Below, piece by piece: positions 9,613 through 19,406 of a stretch of 64,000 nucleotides of DNA. Where the stretch lies: contig NZ_VANV01000021.1 in assembly GCF_022496765.1 (NCBI RefSeq), positions 42,387-106,386 of the forward strand, given 5' to 3'. The stretch is from Acidaminobacter sp. JC074 (GTDB lineage: Bacteria; Bacillota; Clostridia; Peptostreptococcales; Acidaminobacteraceae). The notes under the pieces were generated by a model. That model was given only the letters and a program-made list of their open reading frames with translations, was not told the origin of the DNA and made no database searches. Within the stretch, counting starts at the first letter, position 1, and each line of letters begins with the position of its first letter. The position numbers and the translations under genes are program-made.

Positions 9613-10664
9613 ATTATCTCCAAGTAATCTTTATCAGCTAATGGTTTAAATGGTTTGCTAGGTAAGGTTTGATACCAATAGGCAACCGATGATATATCAT
9701 CCATCAATGGCAAATAACGTTTAAAATTACTTCGCCATCCGAGTGCTTGTATGTTCACTTTTAAATCCTCTTTAAAATGAATAGGATCTTGTACATGAAA
9801 CCTATATAAGTTAAACCGTGTATTAGAGATATCACAGTTATTATTGTCGATCCTATCAACTGAAAATCCCAAATATGGCGTGGTATATTCTAAATATTTC
9901 ATATCCTTAGTTCTAAATGACCAAGCACCACCAAAGTAATCTTCTGTACCGGTGCCGCAAATACTAGGGTTCATATCACCATCTAAATAGAACTTTATTT
10001 CGCCTTCGCCCCACCAGTAGTTATTATTAGTTTGCCAATACATATAGGTCCCAACATAATGACCTGTCCCTTTTATGCCATCTACAATTGTATAAACCTC
10101 TTTATAAGGTAAAGGATTAGTCCTTCTAAAAGATGCATGAAAATAGGCAGCATCCTTATCTATTTCTCCTATTTCATAATTAATCTGATAAAACAAGGTC
10201 ATCTTCTCATCATTTAGATTTTCAATGGTAATTCTGCAGTGTTTGTTAAAAGGCATCTCAAAGTATGAGTTATAACCATTGACAGGATTAACACATATAG
10301 GTAATGCACTTACTTGTTTAAAATTACCGCTAGCTCCTACAAAGAAGTCCCCTATTGGTACTTCTACAGATGGATGCGGTTGATGATCCCAATAGATTCT
10401 TAGTACTGTATACCTCGGAATACCTATGATTGTAAACCACATAGACTTTATAAGACCGGGACCAGAAACTGATGCAATCTCAACTGTTGCTTCTGGACCA
10501 ATCTCAATACATGGAGATACCTTCCAGCCTTGACCAAGTCCCTCAGCTGCACTAGCACCAGTACCTTCACGAGCAAGTGCTCCCATGTTTTTTTCTCCAG
10601 TCATGTTTTCAGCACTGATCGAACGACTTTCTCTTTTACTTAAACGACTTAAATTTCCTAACAT
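9609..10664 (-). CDS. GH172 (DUF2961) glycosidase, possible alpha-fructo- or D-arabinofuranosidase
   Basis: A 351-residue DUF2961 protein, the family reclassified as GH172 after alpha-D-fructofuranosidase/difructose-dianhydride and alpha-D-arabinofuranosidase activities were found. Two conserved acids are visible: Glu220 in WWGEGE and Glu241 in GTGTEDYFGG. Their spacing of 21 residues equals that of the catalytic pair I recall in the Bifidobacterium enzyme (E270/E291). There is no signal peptide. It starts after GGAGG and is the first gene of a two-gene unit with GH65, behind the terminator of the AraC gene. Substrate is inferred only at family level. Confidence 0.87.
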   Translation of the reverse strand: MLGNLSRLSKRESRSISAENMTGEKNMGALAREGTGASAAEGLGQGWKVSPCIEIGPEATVEIASVSGPGLIKSMWFTIIGIPRYTVLRIYWDHQPHPSVEVPIGDFFVGASGNFKQVSALPICVNPVNGYNSYFEMPFNKHCRITIENLNDEKMTLFYQINYEIGEIDKDAAYFHASFRRTNPLPYKEVYTIVDGIKGTGHYVGTYMYWQTNNNYWWGEGEIKFYLDGDMNPSICGTGTEDYFGGAWSFRTKDMKYLEYTTPYLGFSVDRIDNNNCDISNTRFNLYRFHVQDPIHFKEDLKVNIQALGWRSNFKRYLPLMDDISSVAYWYQTLPSKPFKPLADKDYLEII

Positions 10665-10761
10665 AAACGCCTCCTAATTACTCAAAGATTAACACATTTG
10701 ATTCAGTATTGGGTCGATTCTATTCATCAAGTTTAAAATGTCACACAATAGGTTTAAAAAC

Positions 10762-10788
10762 TAAAAAAGAGATGGTAAAAACCACCTC
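10762..10788 (-). terminator. Rho-independent terminator after AraC gene
   Basis: On the minus strand GAGGTGGT pairs with ACCATCTC (one G-U pair) around a T-rich loop and is followed by TTTTTTAG. It ends the AraC gene just 3 bases past its stop. Confidence 0.8.
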
Positions 10789-10791
10789 AAT

Positions 10792-11679
10792 TTATTCAAT
10801 TGTGTTCCTCATTTTCAACCTGTATTCAGTTGGAAGCATATTGGTTTTTTCTTTAAATACCTTAGAAAAATATGCTGTTGCTGTAAAGCCTGATTCCATA
10901 CCAATCTGGCCTACTGTTAAATTTGTATTGGCAAGAAGTTGCTTAGAATAATTCAATCTGTAATACATTAAGTATTGCATTGGAGAGTAACCTGTTTGAT
11001 CTCTCATCAACCTAGCAATATAATTTGGGTGATAATTAAGTGTTTTAGCCATCTCTGAAAATGTAAACTGATTCTTGAAGTTGGCTTCAATATAGGAAAT
11101 CACATTAGAAACTAATGATACAGTCTTTTCCTTTGCACTTAAAACATTCATGAGGTTGTTAAATAAGTTTTGCTGAAGAAGTTGTGGCATCTTTGAATCT
11201 GTTATGTTCATTGTATTGTTGCGAAGATCCAAGTTTAAAGATGCTAACTCTTTCATATATCTAAAAACTTCATCTGCTAGTACATTTGTAAGTGTATCCG
11301 TTTTTTTGATGTTAATCATGGATGGATTAAACTTCTTAAAATCACTTAACTCCATAGTTCCAAAAGGCTTAAAATGTTTAGGGTCAATGCCCGTTGAATA
11401 GTCACCCATTGTATCAAAGTGTAACCAATAGAATCTTGTATCTGGACATGAATTTTTATAACCAATATGTATAGTATCCGGCATCAACAATATATATTGA
11501 TTCTTCTTTAGAACATATTTTTTCTGCTCCTCTTGGATATACAATTCACCTGATTCTACGACTATTAAATCGAATATACCGACATTTTTTCTATTCGGAT
11601 GACTATTTTGTACACCATATTTTGCAGAACCAGCAACGATGAAATGTGGAAATGGTGGACAACTAAAAGCAATATACAT
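10792..11679 (-). CDS. AraC-family regulator with cupin sensor
   Basis: A 295-residue regulator. The first ~150 residues form an AraC-type cupin sugar-binding domain (LYIQEEQKKYVLKKNQYILLMP), and the last ~100 hold the double helix-turn-helix (FSEMAKTLNYHPNYIARLMR, then VGQIGMESGFTATAYFSKVF). It starts after GAGGGGG. It sits between the beta-helix gene and the GH172-GH65 unit, all on one strand, with several AT-rich TATAAT-like boxes in the 52-base gap upstream and its own terminator, so it may be expressed alone. It is probably the activator of the surrounding glycan genes, the usual job of this class in ABC sugar loci. Confidence 0.92.
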   Translation of the reverse strand: MYIAFSCPPFPHFIVAGSAKYGVQNSHPNRKNVGIFDLIVVESGELYIQEEQKKYVLKKNQYILLMPDTIHIGYKNSCPDTRFYWLHFDTMGDYSTGIDPKHFKPFGTMELSDFKKFNPSMINIKKTDTLTNVLADEVFRYMKELASLNLDLRNNTMNITDSKMPQLLQQNLFNNLMNVLSAKEKTVSLVSNVISYIEANFKNQFTFSEMAKTLNYHPNYIARLMRDQTGYSPMQYLMYYRLNYSKQLLANTNLTVGQIGMESGFTATAYFSKVFKEKTNMLPTEYRLKMRNTIE

Positions 11680-11731
11680 GAAAACCCCCTCTAATCACCT
11701 ATATTATAGCAAAATTATAAGCAATTATAAT

Positions 11732-14704
11732 CTAAAATGTGCGAATATCAGAAATATATCCCTCATTTATAATAGATAAATCTAGAACTGTCTCTTTAAC
11801 TGAGACTTCTAACTTTTCATCTATCATGTAGGTCTCATTATTTATAGTTACTTCACCCTTTCCAAACATAACTATTTTGGAAGTGTTAGGATGGCATTTT
11901 AAGGTATACTTACCTCGTCTTAGTTCACTTGACTTTGTATTGTAGGTCAAACCAGTATGATAGCCTGTCATATCAAGCTTTTGAAATAAAACTTCCATCT
12001 CCTTGATACCTATTCTATTGCCTACCAATTCATCTTCAAAACTTTTATCAAACAGTCCTTCTTTTGTATGGAGTCTATACCACATGTTTCCCCAGCCAAG
12101 TCGGCCTGAATCAATAATCTTATCATTTGATATAAAGCCATATTGGCCATTCATAGGTCCGATTTTATTGCTGCACCACCTGTAGAACTTACCACTTTGG
12201 TCCTCCTGAATTTCTTTTTGGGTCATGGTAACCATATAGTCTCTTTTAGGTAGATACTCAAAAGCTAAAGGAAGATTGATAGGTTTCATAAATTCAACTT
12301 GACCATACTCTACCTCAGTACTAACAAGTGTCATGCCATCTTCAATAATTTCAACGATTAAATCAGAAACTTGTCCATTATCCCCATTGTTATAAGCAAG
12401 CATAACATCAAGAGATTCTACCTTTACCTTATTGTTTGATTCAATATCAACAAGATAAGCATGACTATCAAAGCAGTTAAGATATTTAAGTCCTGCATCT
12501 TTTGAAGATACATGAAGTCTTAATCCTTCAACTTCGATTCTATTTATTACTAACCTTTTTCTTTTTCCATCAAGATTATAGGATGTGTTTGCCCCTATAA
12601 GTTCAACCTCTGCATGTTCAGGAAAAGATATTAATCTATCTGTTGTAATATTGTCCAAAAACTCATATTCAATTGAATCGATGTAGCGAGGTGTTTTAAA
12701 GTTTACTTGATAATAGGACTTATCTTCACTTAACCAATAGTGACTCTTATCATAAGTCTCTATTTGTTTATCTAAAGGCTTATACTTTAATTCGTCATTG
12801 CAAGATGTTCTAACTGACTCTATACCATACATCATAGAAGAATCTTTTGGCTTCTTAGAAAATAAGACAATATCCTCAATCTGAACACCTGCTCTGTCAG
12901 TTATGATCTTATACTTGTTATAGTTAGATTTTCCATCTGAGACAACATCAAAATGTGGATCATCTTCAAGGTTTACTTCAATGTATAATAGATCGTACTT
13001 ATACTCGTTCATGATACTGTTACAGTGTTCATAAAATCCCTTCTTAGGCTTTAAAAGACATGTACCTTGTCCACTCAACTCTATCCTTGGCTCTTCTGAT
13101 GTTTGATACCATTCAATATAGTCATCTTCAATTCTTAGCAGTAGAGCTATATGTGTACCACTAATCATTTTATTACTAAAGCTCTCTCCTTGAGGCATCA
13201 CGTATAGATGAGTAGAAGCGATACCACAGTAATCCTTATGCTCTATCTTTGCTCCTATTCTTTTGAGTCCAGGTTCATCAAAGCTATAATCTATTAGATT
13301 GCCCTTTATCTTTTTTCCATCAATATACCAAACTACAGGATAGTTTGTCGTGGTAGATAGGATAATGGATTCTTCAACTTGAAATATTTTCTTCACTTTC
13401 TTGATTTCAAAGTCAACTAGAATTTTGTCTTTTGTTTCAATAATAACTTCAGAACAAGCTTTGTCTTGATAAACATCCCTACCGTCATTAGCTTCAAAAA
13501 TATTATTGATCAAGTGAATATTTTGAACATACTTCATATAAATACCATGTCCCAAATAACCTCTTTGATCATCACGATTTCTAATAAACTGATTGTCTTT
13601 AATTAACCAGTTTTGACTTGGATAGTAAGACTTGTTTTTTATCGCAAGACCAGGTCCTGAGTTATCATGTATATGATTGCCAATCACTTTAAAGTTGGTA
13701 CCTGAACCATTTACGACTGCAATACCTGCATTACCAAAAGCTTCAGGTGCATTCTTAAATGTACATCCATTGAAAGCAACCTCATTCTCTATAAGGGTGG
13801 TGTTATCAGAGTTTCCTAGCCAAAAGCCGTAGCTTGAGGCATTTGCTTTGTTCCTGATGTATATATTGCCTTCATCCCACGCTTCAATGGCATTGTTATT
13901 GGAAAAAGACATATCATTTTCTTCAATGATATTATCAGTAGACATCAGGTTATTCAAAGATCTTATAAAAAATCCATCTCCACCATATCTCATATCATTT
14001 CCTTTGAAGTGATTATGACATGACTTAGTTTCTACTAAAACACAAGAAGAATCTCTTGCATGTATCTCATTAGGTTTCTTTCTTAAACCATGACTAAAGT
14101 TATTATCATATATTTTATTATGGCTTGATTGCCACATTCTTAAACCAACGTTAGAGGTATAAGAAAAGTTGTTGTTTACAATTAAATTCTCATTTGAATG
14201 TCTCAAAGTTAAAGCATTCCATACTTGGTTGGCTTTATTATTTTGGAGTACACACTTTTGACTATTAGTCAGAACAACGCCACCTAGATCATCATGATCG
14301 TCCCATCCATGTTCAGGATGATGATAATTCATAGAAAAATCGCAAGCTTCTATATGCCAGTTTTCACAGTTATCAAGTGAAAGTCCAATCTTAAACCCTC
14401 TGCAGGACAGATTCTTAATAGTAACACCTCTAGTCTTGACAGACCTTATACCAATACCCTTATAGGGTAAGTTGGCGTTGTATTTTTTATCACTATAGCC
14501 ATACGAGAACTCACTTGTATCAATATCTACTTCTTGTTTTTCAAGTTCTTTTCCACCTACAAACAAGGCATATGAACCATCTATGGTAATATGATTACCA
14601 TCAATGATAATGCCTTCTAGATTATAGAAATTATATACACCAGGCATGAAAGTTACATCCTCTGTAATCCTCATGCCTGGAAAAGGTTTGATAAATGCAG
14701 CCAT
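11732..14704 (-). CDS. Large right-handed beta-helix (PbH1) protein, no signal peptide
   Basis: A 990-residue protein. Residues ~20-430 hold successive short repeats rich in N, I and V with the pattern of parallel beta-helix coils (N-x-I-x-x-N), as in NosD, pectate lyases and GH28-like enzymes. The remaining ~550 residues look like beta-sandwich modules and a discoidin-like region, with no motif I can name. No signal peptide or anchor is present, unlike most secreted beta-helix lyases, so it should act in the cytoplasm on imported oligosaccharide. It starts after GGAGG, 8 bases behind the ABC ATPase gene, in the uptake operon. Lyase or epimerase activity is possible; catalytic residues are not identifiable. 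Confidence 0.8.
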   Translation of the reverse strand: MAAFIKPFPGMRITEDVTFMPGVYNFYNLEGIIIDGNHITIDGSYALFVGGKELEKQEVDIDTSEFSYGYSDKKYNANLPYKGIGIRSVKTRGVTIKNLSCRGFKIGLSLDNCENWHIEACDFSMNYHHPEHGWDDHDDLGGVVLTNSQKCVLQNNKANQVWNALTLRHSNENLIVNNNFSYTSNVGLRMWQSSHNKIYDNNFSHGLRKKPNEIHARDSSCVLVETKSCHNHFKGNDMRYGGDGFFIRSLNNLMSTDNIIEENDMSFSNNNAIEAWDEGNIYIRNKANASSYGFWLGNSDNTTLIENEVAFNGCTFKNAPEAFGNAGIAVVNGSGTNFKVIGNHIHDNSGPGLAIKNKSYYPSQNWLIKDNQFIRNRDDQRGYLGHGIYMKYVQNIHLINNIFEANDGRDVYQDKACSEVIIETKDKILVDFEIKKVKKIFQVEESIILSTTTNYPVVWYIDGKKIKGNLIDYSFDEPGLKRIGAKIEHKDYCGIASTHLYVMPQGESFSNKMISGTHIALLLRIEDDYIEWYQTSEEPRIELSGQGTCLLKPKKGFYEHCNSIMNEYKYDLLYIEVNLEDDPHFDVVSDGKSNYNKYKIITDRAGVQIEDIVLFSKKPKDSSMMYGIESVRTSCNDELKYKPLDKQIETYDKSHYWLSEDKSYYQVNFKTPRYIDSIEYEFLDNITTDRLISFPEHAEVELIGANTSYNLDGKRKRLVINRIEVEGLRLHVSSKDAGLKYLNCFDSHAYLVDIESNNKVKVESLDVMLAYNNGDNGQVSDLIVEIIEDGMTLVSTEVEYGQVEFMKPINLPLAFEYLPKRDYMVTMTQKEIQEDQSGKFYRWCSNKIGPMNGQYGFISNDKIIDSGRLGWGNMWYRLHTKEGLFDKSFEDELVGNRIGIKEMEVLFQKLDMTGYHTGLTYNTKSSELRRGKYTLKCHPNTSKIVMFGKGEVTINNETYMIDEKLEVSVKETVLDLSIINEGYISDIRTF

Positions 14705-14712
14705 TACGCCTC

Positions 14713-15801
14713 CTATCGAATTGCCTCTTTAGTATCCATATCAAAGAAGTGAGCCTTGGTCATATCAACTTGAAGCTCAATATCTGTCAAAGCCTTCTTT
14801 AAGAAGTATGCCAGTTTACCAACAATTCTCGTGCTTCCAACTTGGCCGTTTAAAATCGTTTCAGCACCAAGTCTTTCAATGAAATTAATTTTCATTTTAA
14901 TTGGTGAAACAAACATGTCTTCTTTAACATCTTCTTCATTATACAGGTGTTCTGGCCTAATGCCTAACTTCACATTCTTGCCTTGATAATCACTTAGAAG
15001 GTCCTTTTGATTTTCAGTAAGCTTCAGTTTTATGTCTTCACTTATGAAAGAATCTTCTTCTACAATACCCTCAATAAAATTAATGGAAGGCGAACCAATA
15101 AAACCTGCAACAAAATCATTATTCGGTTCTTCATAGATTTGCTCTGGAGTACCCATTTGTTGAATAACCCCTCTATTCATAACAACGATTTTAGTGCCCA
15201 TGGTCATAGCCTCAACCTGGTCATGAGTGACATACAAGGTAGTGGCTTCGGAATCCTCATGAATCTTGACAATGGTTTCTCTTGTCTGTTGACGAAGTTT
15301 TGCATCTAAGTTTGATAAAGGTTCATCCATTAAAAACACTTTTGTTTGTTTAACTAAAGCTCGTCCTAAAGCAACTCTTTGTTGCTGACCGCCTGAAAGA
15401 TTTCTTGGTTTTCTATCAAGATACTCTGTAAGGTCTAAATACTCAGCTGCTTTCTTTATTCTCTTATCAATCTCTTCTTTCTGAATTTTCTTCATTTTAA
15501 GGCCAAAAGCCATATTCTTGTAAACACTATAATGAGGATATAGCGCATAGCTTTGAAACACCATCGCTATATTACGGTCTTTTGGTAAAACCTGATTTAA
15601 ATGTACGCCATCTAAATAAAGATCACCATCTGTTATTGTTTCTAAGCCTGCAATCATTCTTAAGAGTGTTGTTTTACCACATCCAGAAGGACCTAAAAGT
15701 ACACAAAACTCTTTTTCATCTATTTCAAGATTTGCATTATTGACTGCCTTATATTCACCGTCATAGCTTTTCGTTAAATTATTCATTACGATACTAGCCA
15801 T
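14713..15801 (-). CDS. MsmK/UgpC-type ABC transporter ATPase
   Basis: A 362-residue sugar-importer ATPase. Walker A is GPSGCGKT (37-44), the Q-loop VFQSYALYPH, the signature LSGGQ (135-139), Walker B FLMDE with Glu160, and the switch His in VTHDQVEAM. A C-terminal TOBE region (NIRPEH-like GIRPEHLYNEED) follows. It should power the MalFG-type permeases encoded 3.6 kb upstream in the same operon. In Bacillota such ATPases often serve several importers, but here the gene lies inside the locus and abuts the GH127 gene directly. Confidence 0.96.
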   Translation of the reverse strand: MASIVMNNLTKSYDGEYKAVNNANLEIDEKEFCVLLGPSGCGKTTLLRMIAGLETITDGDLYLDGVHLNQVLPKDRNIAMVFQSYALYPHYSVYKNMAFGLKMKKIQKEEIDKRIKKAAEYLDLTEYLDRKPRNLSGGQQQRVALGRALVKQTKVFLMDEPLSNLDAKLRQQTRETIVKIHEDSEATTLYVTHDQVEAMTMGTKIVVMNRGVIQQMGTPEQIYEEPNNDFVAGFIGSPSINFIEGIVEEDSFISEDIKLKLTENQKDLLSDYQGKNVKLGIRPEHLYNEEDVKEDMFVSPIKMKINFIERLGAETILNGQVGSTRIVGKLAYFLKKALTDIELQVDMTKAHFFDMDTKEAIR

Positions 15802-17496
15802 TTAGTCACGTCCTTTCTCTTTTACAAATACTTTCATGGCACTCTTGCCCCTATTGCCCCATATATAATAAGGTATTGCCTCATAATTATTTACTTGCGT
15901 ATGAACCTTAAGTTCATCATTCCATATAATGTCATAGTCATCCTCTAAAAATTCTATACGACTATCTTTACCTTCAAAACAGTAAACAAAGGGACCGTAA
16001 GCTAGGGCACTCTTTCCTTTATTTGAATCAATCAAAGGTGTTGATAACTTTCTCACTTCTAGTTCAAAATCTATTGAAAAAGAAGCAGACTCTTTTAAGT
16101 CAATCATGATGTAGTCATTCTCTAGTCCATAGCTTTCAGATACCCTAAATGTTTTTATCCAAGATGGCAGCCTGAAATAGATTTTCTTAAAACGAATGTT
16201 ACCATCGTAATCAATTTCAAAATGCCCACCTCTTGGGTAATCCGTCTTCAAAGTAATGTTTACACCTTCAATGGTAACTTCTGACCCAATATGTTGATTG
16301 ATATAAATGACATCATCTGTATAACGATAGATGTATGACCCGATAGAAGGAATAAATCTAGTAAGATTAGTCGGACAACACGATGTTGTAAACCATGGAC
16401 TTCTTTCCTTGTGTCCACCCTCTTTCCTATTTAAACCATTAGTTACCATTGGATTCACATAAAAGAACTTTTGTCCATCAGCAGATAATCCAGCCAATAT
16501 ATTGTTATAGATCTGACTTTCAATTATTTCATGCTGATTCAAGTTATCGTTTATGTTATCTGCAAAAAATACACATCCAATACTGGCACAAGTTTCAGCG
16601 TAGGCATTTTCATTTTTCATGTTGTTATCATCCGAAAAACCTTCATTTTTTATGGAATCTCCAATACCACCTGTTATATACATATGCTTGACTAAATCTT
16701 CAAAAAGAGCTTTCACGGGATAACCAAGCATAGCCATAGCTGTATAGAGATACATAGCTCTTACAGCATGTCCTTTAACCTTCACCTGTTTTTTTACGGG
16801 TTCATGATCCTGAGCATATTCAAGTGTATAGAAATTCGATTGATTACAAATGGGTCTTGACTCACTCTTATAAAAACCCTTGCCTCTTTGCTCTAGTAAG
16901 TATAAAGACAACTCTTTATACTTTATTTCATTCGTTAGTTCATAAAGTTTGAATAAGGCAAGTTCTGCTTCCGGATGACCACAAACCCAGTTTTTCAAAT
17001 GAAAATAGTCAACCCAGTGGTCTGCAAGTTTTATAGCTACATTTAATAATGCATCCTTACCAGTAGCCTTATAATAAGCTATGGCTGCTTCAATCAAATG
17101 GCCACCACAGTAAAGTTCATGACGGTCCATATCTGAATATCGATCTTCATCTGTTAATGTAAAGTATGTTGAGATATAGCCATCATGCCACTGGGCAGAG
17201 GCAATCTTATCAATGATCTCATCTGCTTGTTTCATCAAGTTCTCATCATAATGACCGACCAGCAAATAGCTGAGTCCTTCTAAAGCTTTATATACATCAG
17301 AATCATCATAAAACCGCCCTTCAAAGACTTGACTTTTATCTCCGCTAAGGTACATGCCTGCAGCTTCAAAATTCCTAACTCTGCTTTCATTACATTTATC
17401 AAGCACTTGCCAAATGGTCTTAGAGCGAACCGTCTCAATACGCTCATTCCAAAATTCAGAAAGAATTTTTACCTTATCAAAACTCACTTTTTTCAT
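15802..17496 (-). CDS. GH127 beta-L-arabinofuranosidase (DUF1680)
   Basis: A 564-residue cytoplasmic enzyme of the DUF1680/GH127 family, which removes beta-L-arabinofuranose using a zinc-bound catalytic cysteine. The metal and nucleophile set is intact: Glu301 and Cys303 in AYAETCAS, and Cys373-Cys374 in TTSCCPTN, matching E338/C340/C417/C418 of the Bifidobacterium HypBA1 enzyme. The fold is an (alpha/alpha)6 barrel followed by beta-sandwiches. I start at the ATG at 17496 (GGAG upstream); a TTG four codons earlier lies in the ribosome site. The ATG overlaps the previous gene's stop (ATGA). It is the closer of the two paralogues to characterised GH127. Confidence 0.92.
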   Translation of the reverse strand: MKKVSFDKVKILSEFWNERIETVRSKTIWQVLDKCNESRVRNFEAAGMYLSGDKSQVFEGRFYDDSDVYKALEGLSYLLVGHYDENLMKQADEIIDKIASAQWHDGYISTYFTLTDEDRYSDMDRHELYCGGHLIEAAIAYYKATGKDALLNVAIKLADHWVDYFHLKNWVCGHPEAELALFKLYELTNEIKYKELSLYLLEQRGKGFYKSESRPICNQSNFYTLEYAQDHEPVKKQVKVKGHAVRAMYLYTAMAMLGYPVKALFEDLVKHMYITGGIGDSIKNEGFSDDNNMKNENAYAETCASIGCVFFADNINDNLNQHEIIESQIYNNILAGLSADGQKFFYVNPMVTNGLNRKEGGHKERSPWFTTSCCPTNLTRFIPSIGSYIYRYTDDVIYINQHIGSEVTIEGVNITLKTDYPRGGHFEIDYDGNIRFKKIYFRLPSWIKTFRVSESYGLENDYIMIDLKESASFSIDFELEVRKLSTPLIDSNKGKSALAYGPFVYCFEGKDSRIEFLEDDYDIIWNDELKVHTQVNNYEAIPYYIWGNRGKSAMKVFVKEKGRD

Positions 17497-19394
17497 GATT
17501 GACTCCAAGGAAATAAACCAATTCTTAGTTTAGCATTCGCATATGGTATCAAAGTTATTTCCTCTAAATCAGCTTCAATATCCACTGGAGATAAAGGTAG
17601 ATCACCTGCTTGACTCTTTTCTAAAAACCAAGAAGAAACACGTTTTGCATTGGTTTTAATTTGAACAGGACAAGTAGAACCAAAAGGCTGTTTTTCTAAT
17701 TTCTTCTCGTATACCTTGAATGCCTCGTCATCAACTAAAGCATAGTTCCAAGGCGAATGAGGATATATTTCATAATTAGGATGACTTTTAATGCCCTCTG
17801 GTCTTTCAATCCATTCCTCATCTATTTGTAAAGCATAGATTAATGGTCCTCTTTCTACGGTCATACCGTTATGGTACCATCCTGTATGCTTCTTAACTTC
17901 CATAACAAATTTTACTTCTATGGTATCACCATCACAAAAGACCCTATCTATCTTAATAAAATCTCTATCTTCTGTTTTCAAGACTTTATTGTTTATTTTA
18001 AGTCTATAATCATCACACCAGCTAGGAATCCTAATCATCATCTGAAACTTAGTAGCTTCAGTCGTGTGTACCTTATAAACAATCTTTTCTCTAAATGGAT
18101 AATCCGTTATAACATCCAAGTGTACAGCTTGACCATCTATGTCAAATTCTGCTTTTAAGGGCATATGAACCATAGCGTAAATATTATTTTCTTTCTTAAA
18201 GAGTCCTGATTTTATAAATTTTGGCCATCCCTGGTGCATGTTTGCAAGACAACACCCAAAGTTAGGTTCAAAGCCAAAAACATTGGAATCAGGTTCATTG
18301 TTGTACCAGTTTCTTTCTGCTACACTAACCAATACTTGATTGACTTGTTGGTCGTATTGATGGGTTTTAAAATCCTCAGATATGGTTGCCGGAAGCGCAT
18401 TGTAAGTGATTCTCTCAAGCAAATCTGCAATTTTAGGATCACCTGTTACTTCTAGCATAATCTGAAGCGAGAACATCATTTCCACAACTGCACACAGCTC
18501 TGTTCCTTGAGTAGGATTATCCCCGCTTAAATGTTCATCACCAGAAAACATGCCTGTGATCTGACCATGATATTTTTCTAAAGCTTCGATGCCTTTATAA
18601 AAACTTTTTAGAACTTCTTCATTGCCTGTTTCAAGGTACTTCATAGCTGGTTGTTTAAAGCCCATAGCTACATTTACAACATGTGTTAAATGATATTTCA
18701 TGACATCATATAAGGCGCCTCTAAATGTATTTTCTAATGTTTTTTCCCAAGGATAATAATAAGCTGTAGGTTGTACAAATGGAAAAGACTCGAAAGTATC
18801 TACCCAGTTTAAACTCTGGTCGTTTATCTTTTTGGCTAAGTCCATTAAAAACTCATCTTTAGTAATGTCATATAACCACATGACGGTATAAGTTAAGTCA
18901 GCCCCTCTAGCCTGTCCCCATCCAGACATCTTATAAGTGTCTAGCTTGTCCAAAACGAACTTAAAGTAATTTGTCATCAAGCTAATTACTCTTACATCCT
19001 CTGTAGACTCATAATAAGATACAAAGCTTTTAAGCATGACAAACTTTGGCCAAAATAGGGTTTCATCAAAGTCAGTTTTTCTATAGTTAGGTCCAAAGTC
19101 ACCATTAGCTCTTTGACTATTTAAACTCCATTCCAGCCATTTTTTTGATTTATCAATACCTGTTTGATCATCAAGAAGGTATGACAGTGGCACCAATCCA
19201 TCAAGCCAGTATGGCGGTCTTTCCCAAGAGTTATTCGTACCACCTATCCAGTCCGAATGGTTTGATACCGAACCCCATACTTGATCAAGATCTCTTGTAA
19301 TACCATCCATTTGTAAAGTCATCTGGTCTAATAACCAACCAGATGGTTTTAAATCCTTATAAGGCAGTGCAAATAATTTGCGCCTTTCTTCCAT
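17493..19394 (-). CDS. GH127-like glycosidase (DUF1680), second paralogue
   Basis: A 633-residue DUF1680-type (alpha/alpha)6-barrel protein with the same zinc-cysteine signature: Glu299 and Cys301 in QGTELCAV, and Cys381-Cys382 in NFGCCLANMHQGW. It is only distantly similar to the neighbouring GH127 protein, with a different N-terminus (KPSGWLLDQM) and the LANMHQGWPK motif common in the Bacteroides branch, so it may belong to a related family such as GH146 or act on a different arabinofuranoside linkage. No signal peptide. AGGAGG precedes the ATG. It follows the permease gene by 12 bases in the operon. Confidence 0.85.
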   Translation of the reverse strand: MEERRKLFALPYKDLKPSGWLLDQMTLQMDGITRDLDQVWGSVSNHSDWIGGTNNSWERPPYWLDGLVPLSYLLDDQTGIDKSKKWLEWSLNSQRANGDFGPNYRKTDFDETLFWPKFVMLKSFVSYYESTEDVRVISLMTNYFKFVLDKLDTYKMSGWGQARGADLTYTVMWLYDITKDEFLMDLAKKINDQSLNWVDTFESFPFVQPTAYYYPWEKTLENTFRGALYDVMKYHLTHVVNVAMGFKQPAMKYLETGNEEVLKSFYKGIEALEKYHGQITGMFSGDEHLSGDNPTQGTELCAVVEMMFSLQIMLEVTGDPKIADLLERITYNALPATISEDFKTHQYDQQVNQVLVSVAERNWYNNEPDSNVFGFEPNFGCCLANMHQGWPKFIKSGLFKKENNIYAMVHMPLKAEFDIDGQAVHLDVITDYPFREKIVYKVHTTEATKFQMMIRIPSWCDDYRLKINNKVLKTEDRDFIKIDRVFCDGDTIEVKFVMEVKKHTGWYHNGMTVERGPLIYALQIDEEWIERPEGIKSHPNYEIYPHSPWNYALVDDEAFKVYEKKLEKQPFGSTCPVQIKTNAKRVSSWFLEKSQAGDLPLSPVDIEADLEEITLIPYANAKLRIGLFPWSQS

Positions 19395-19406
19395 AAGCGA
19401 ATCCTC

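Noticed and set aside
15007..15309. Plus-strand open frame of 100 codons inside the ABC ATPase gene
   Set aside because: It lies antisense to a highly conserved gene, has no ribosome site and no recognisable protein pattern. Similar antisense frames at 7890-8204, 37077-37382 and 55695-56048 were dropped for the same reason.
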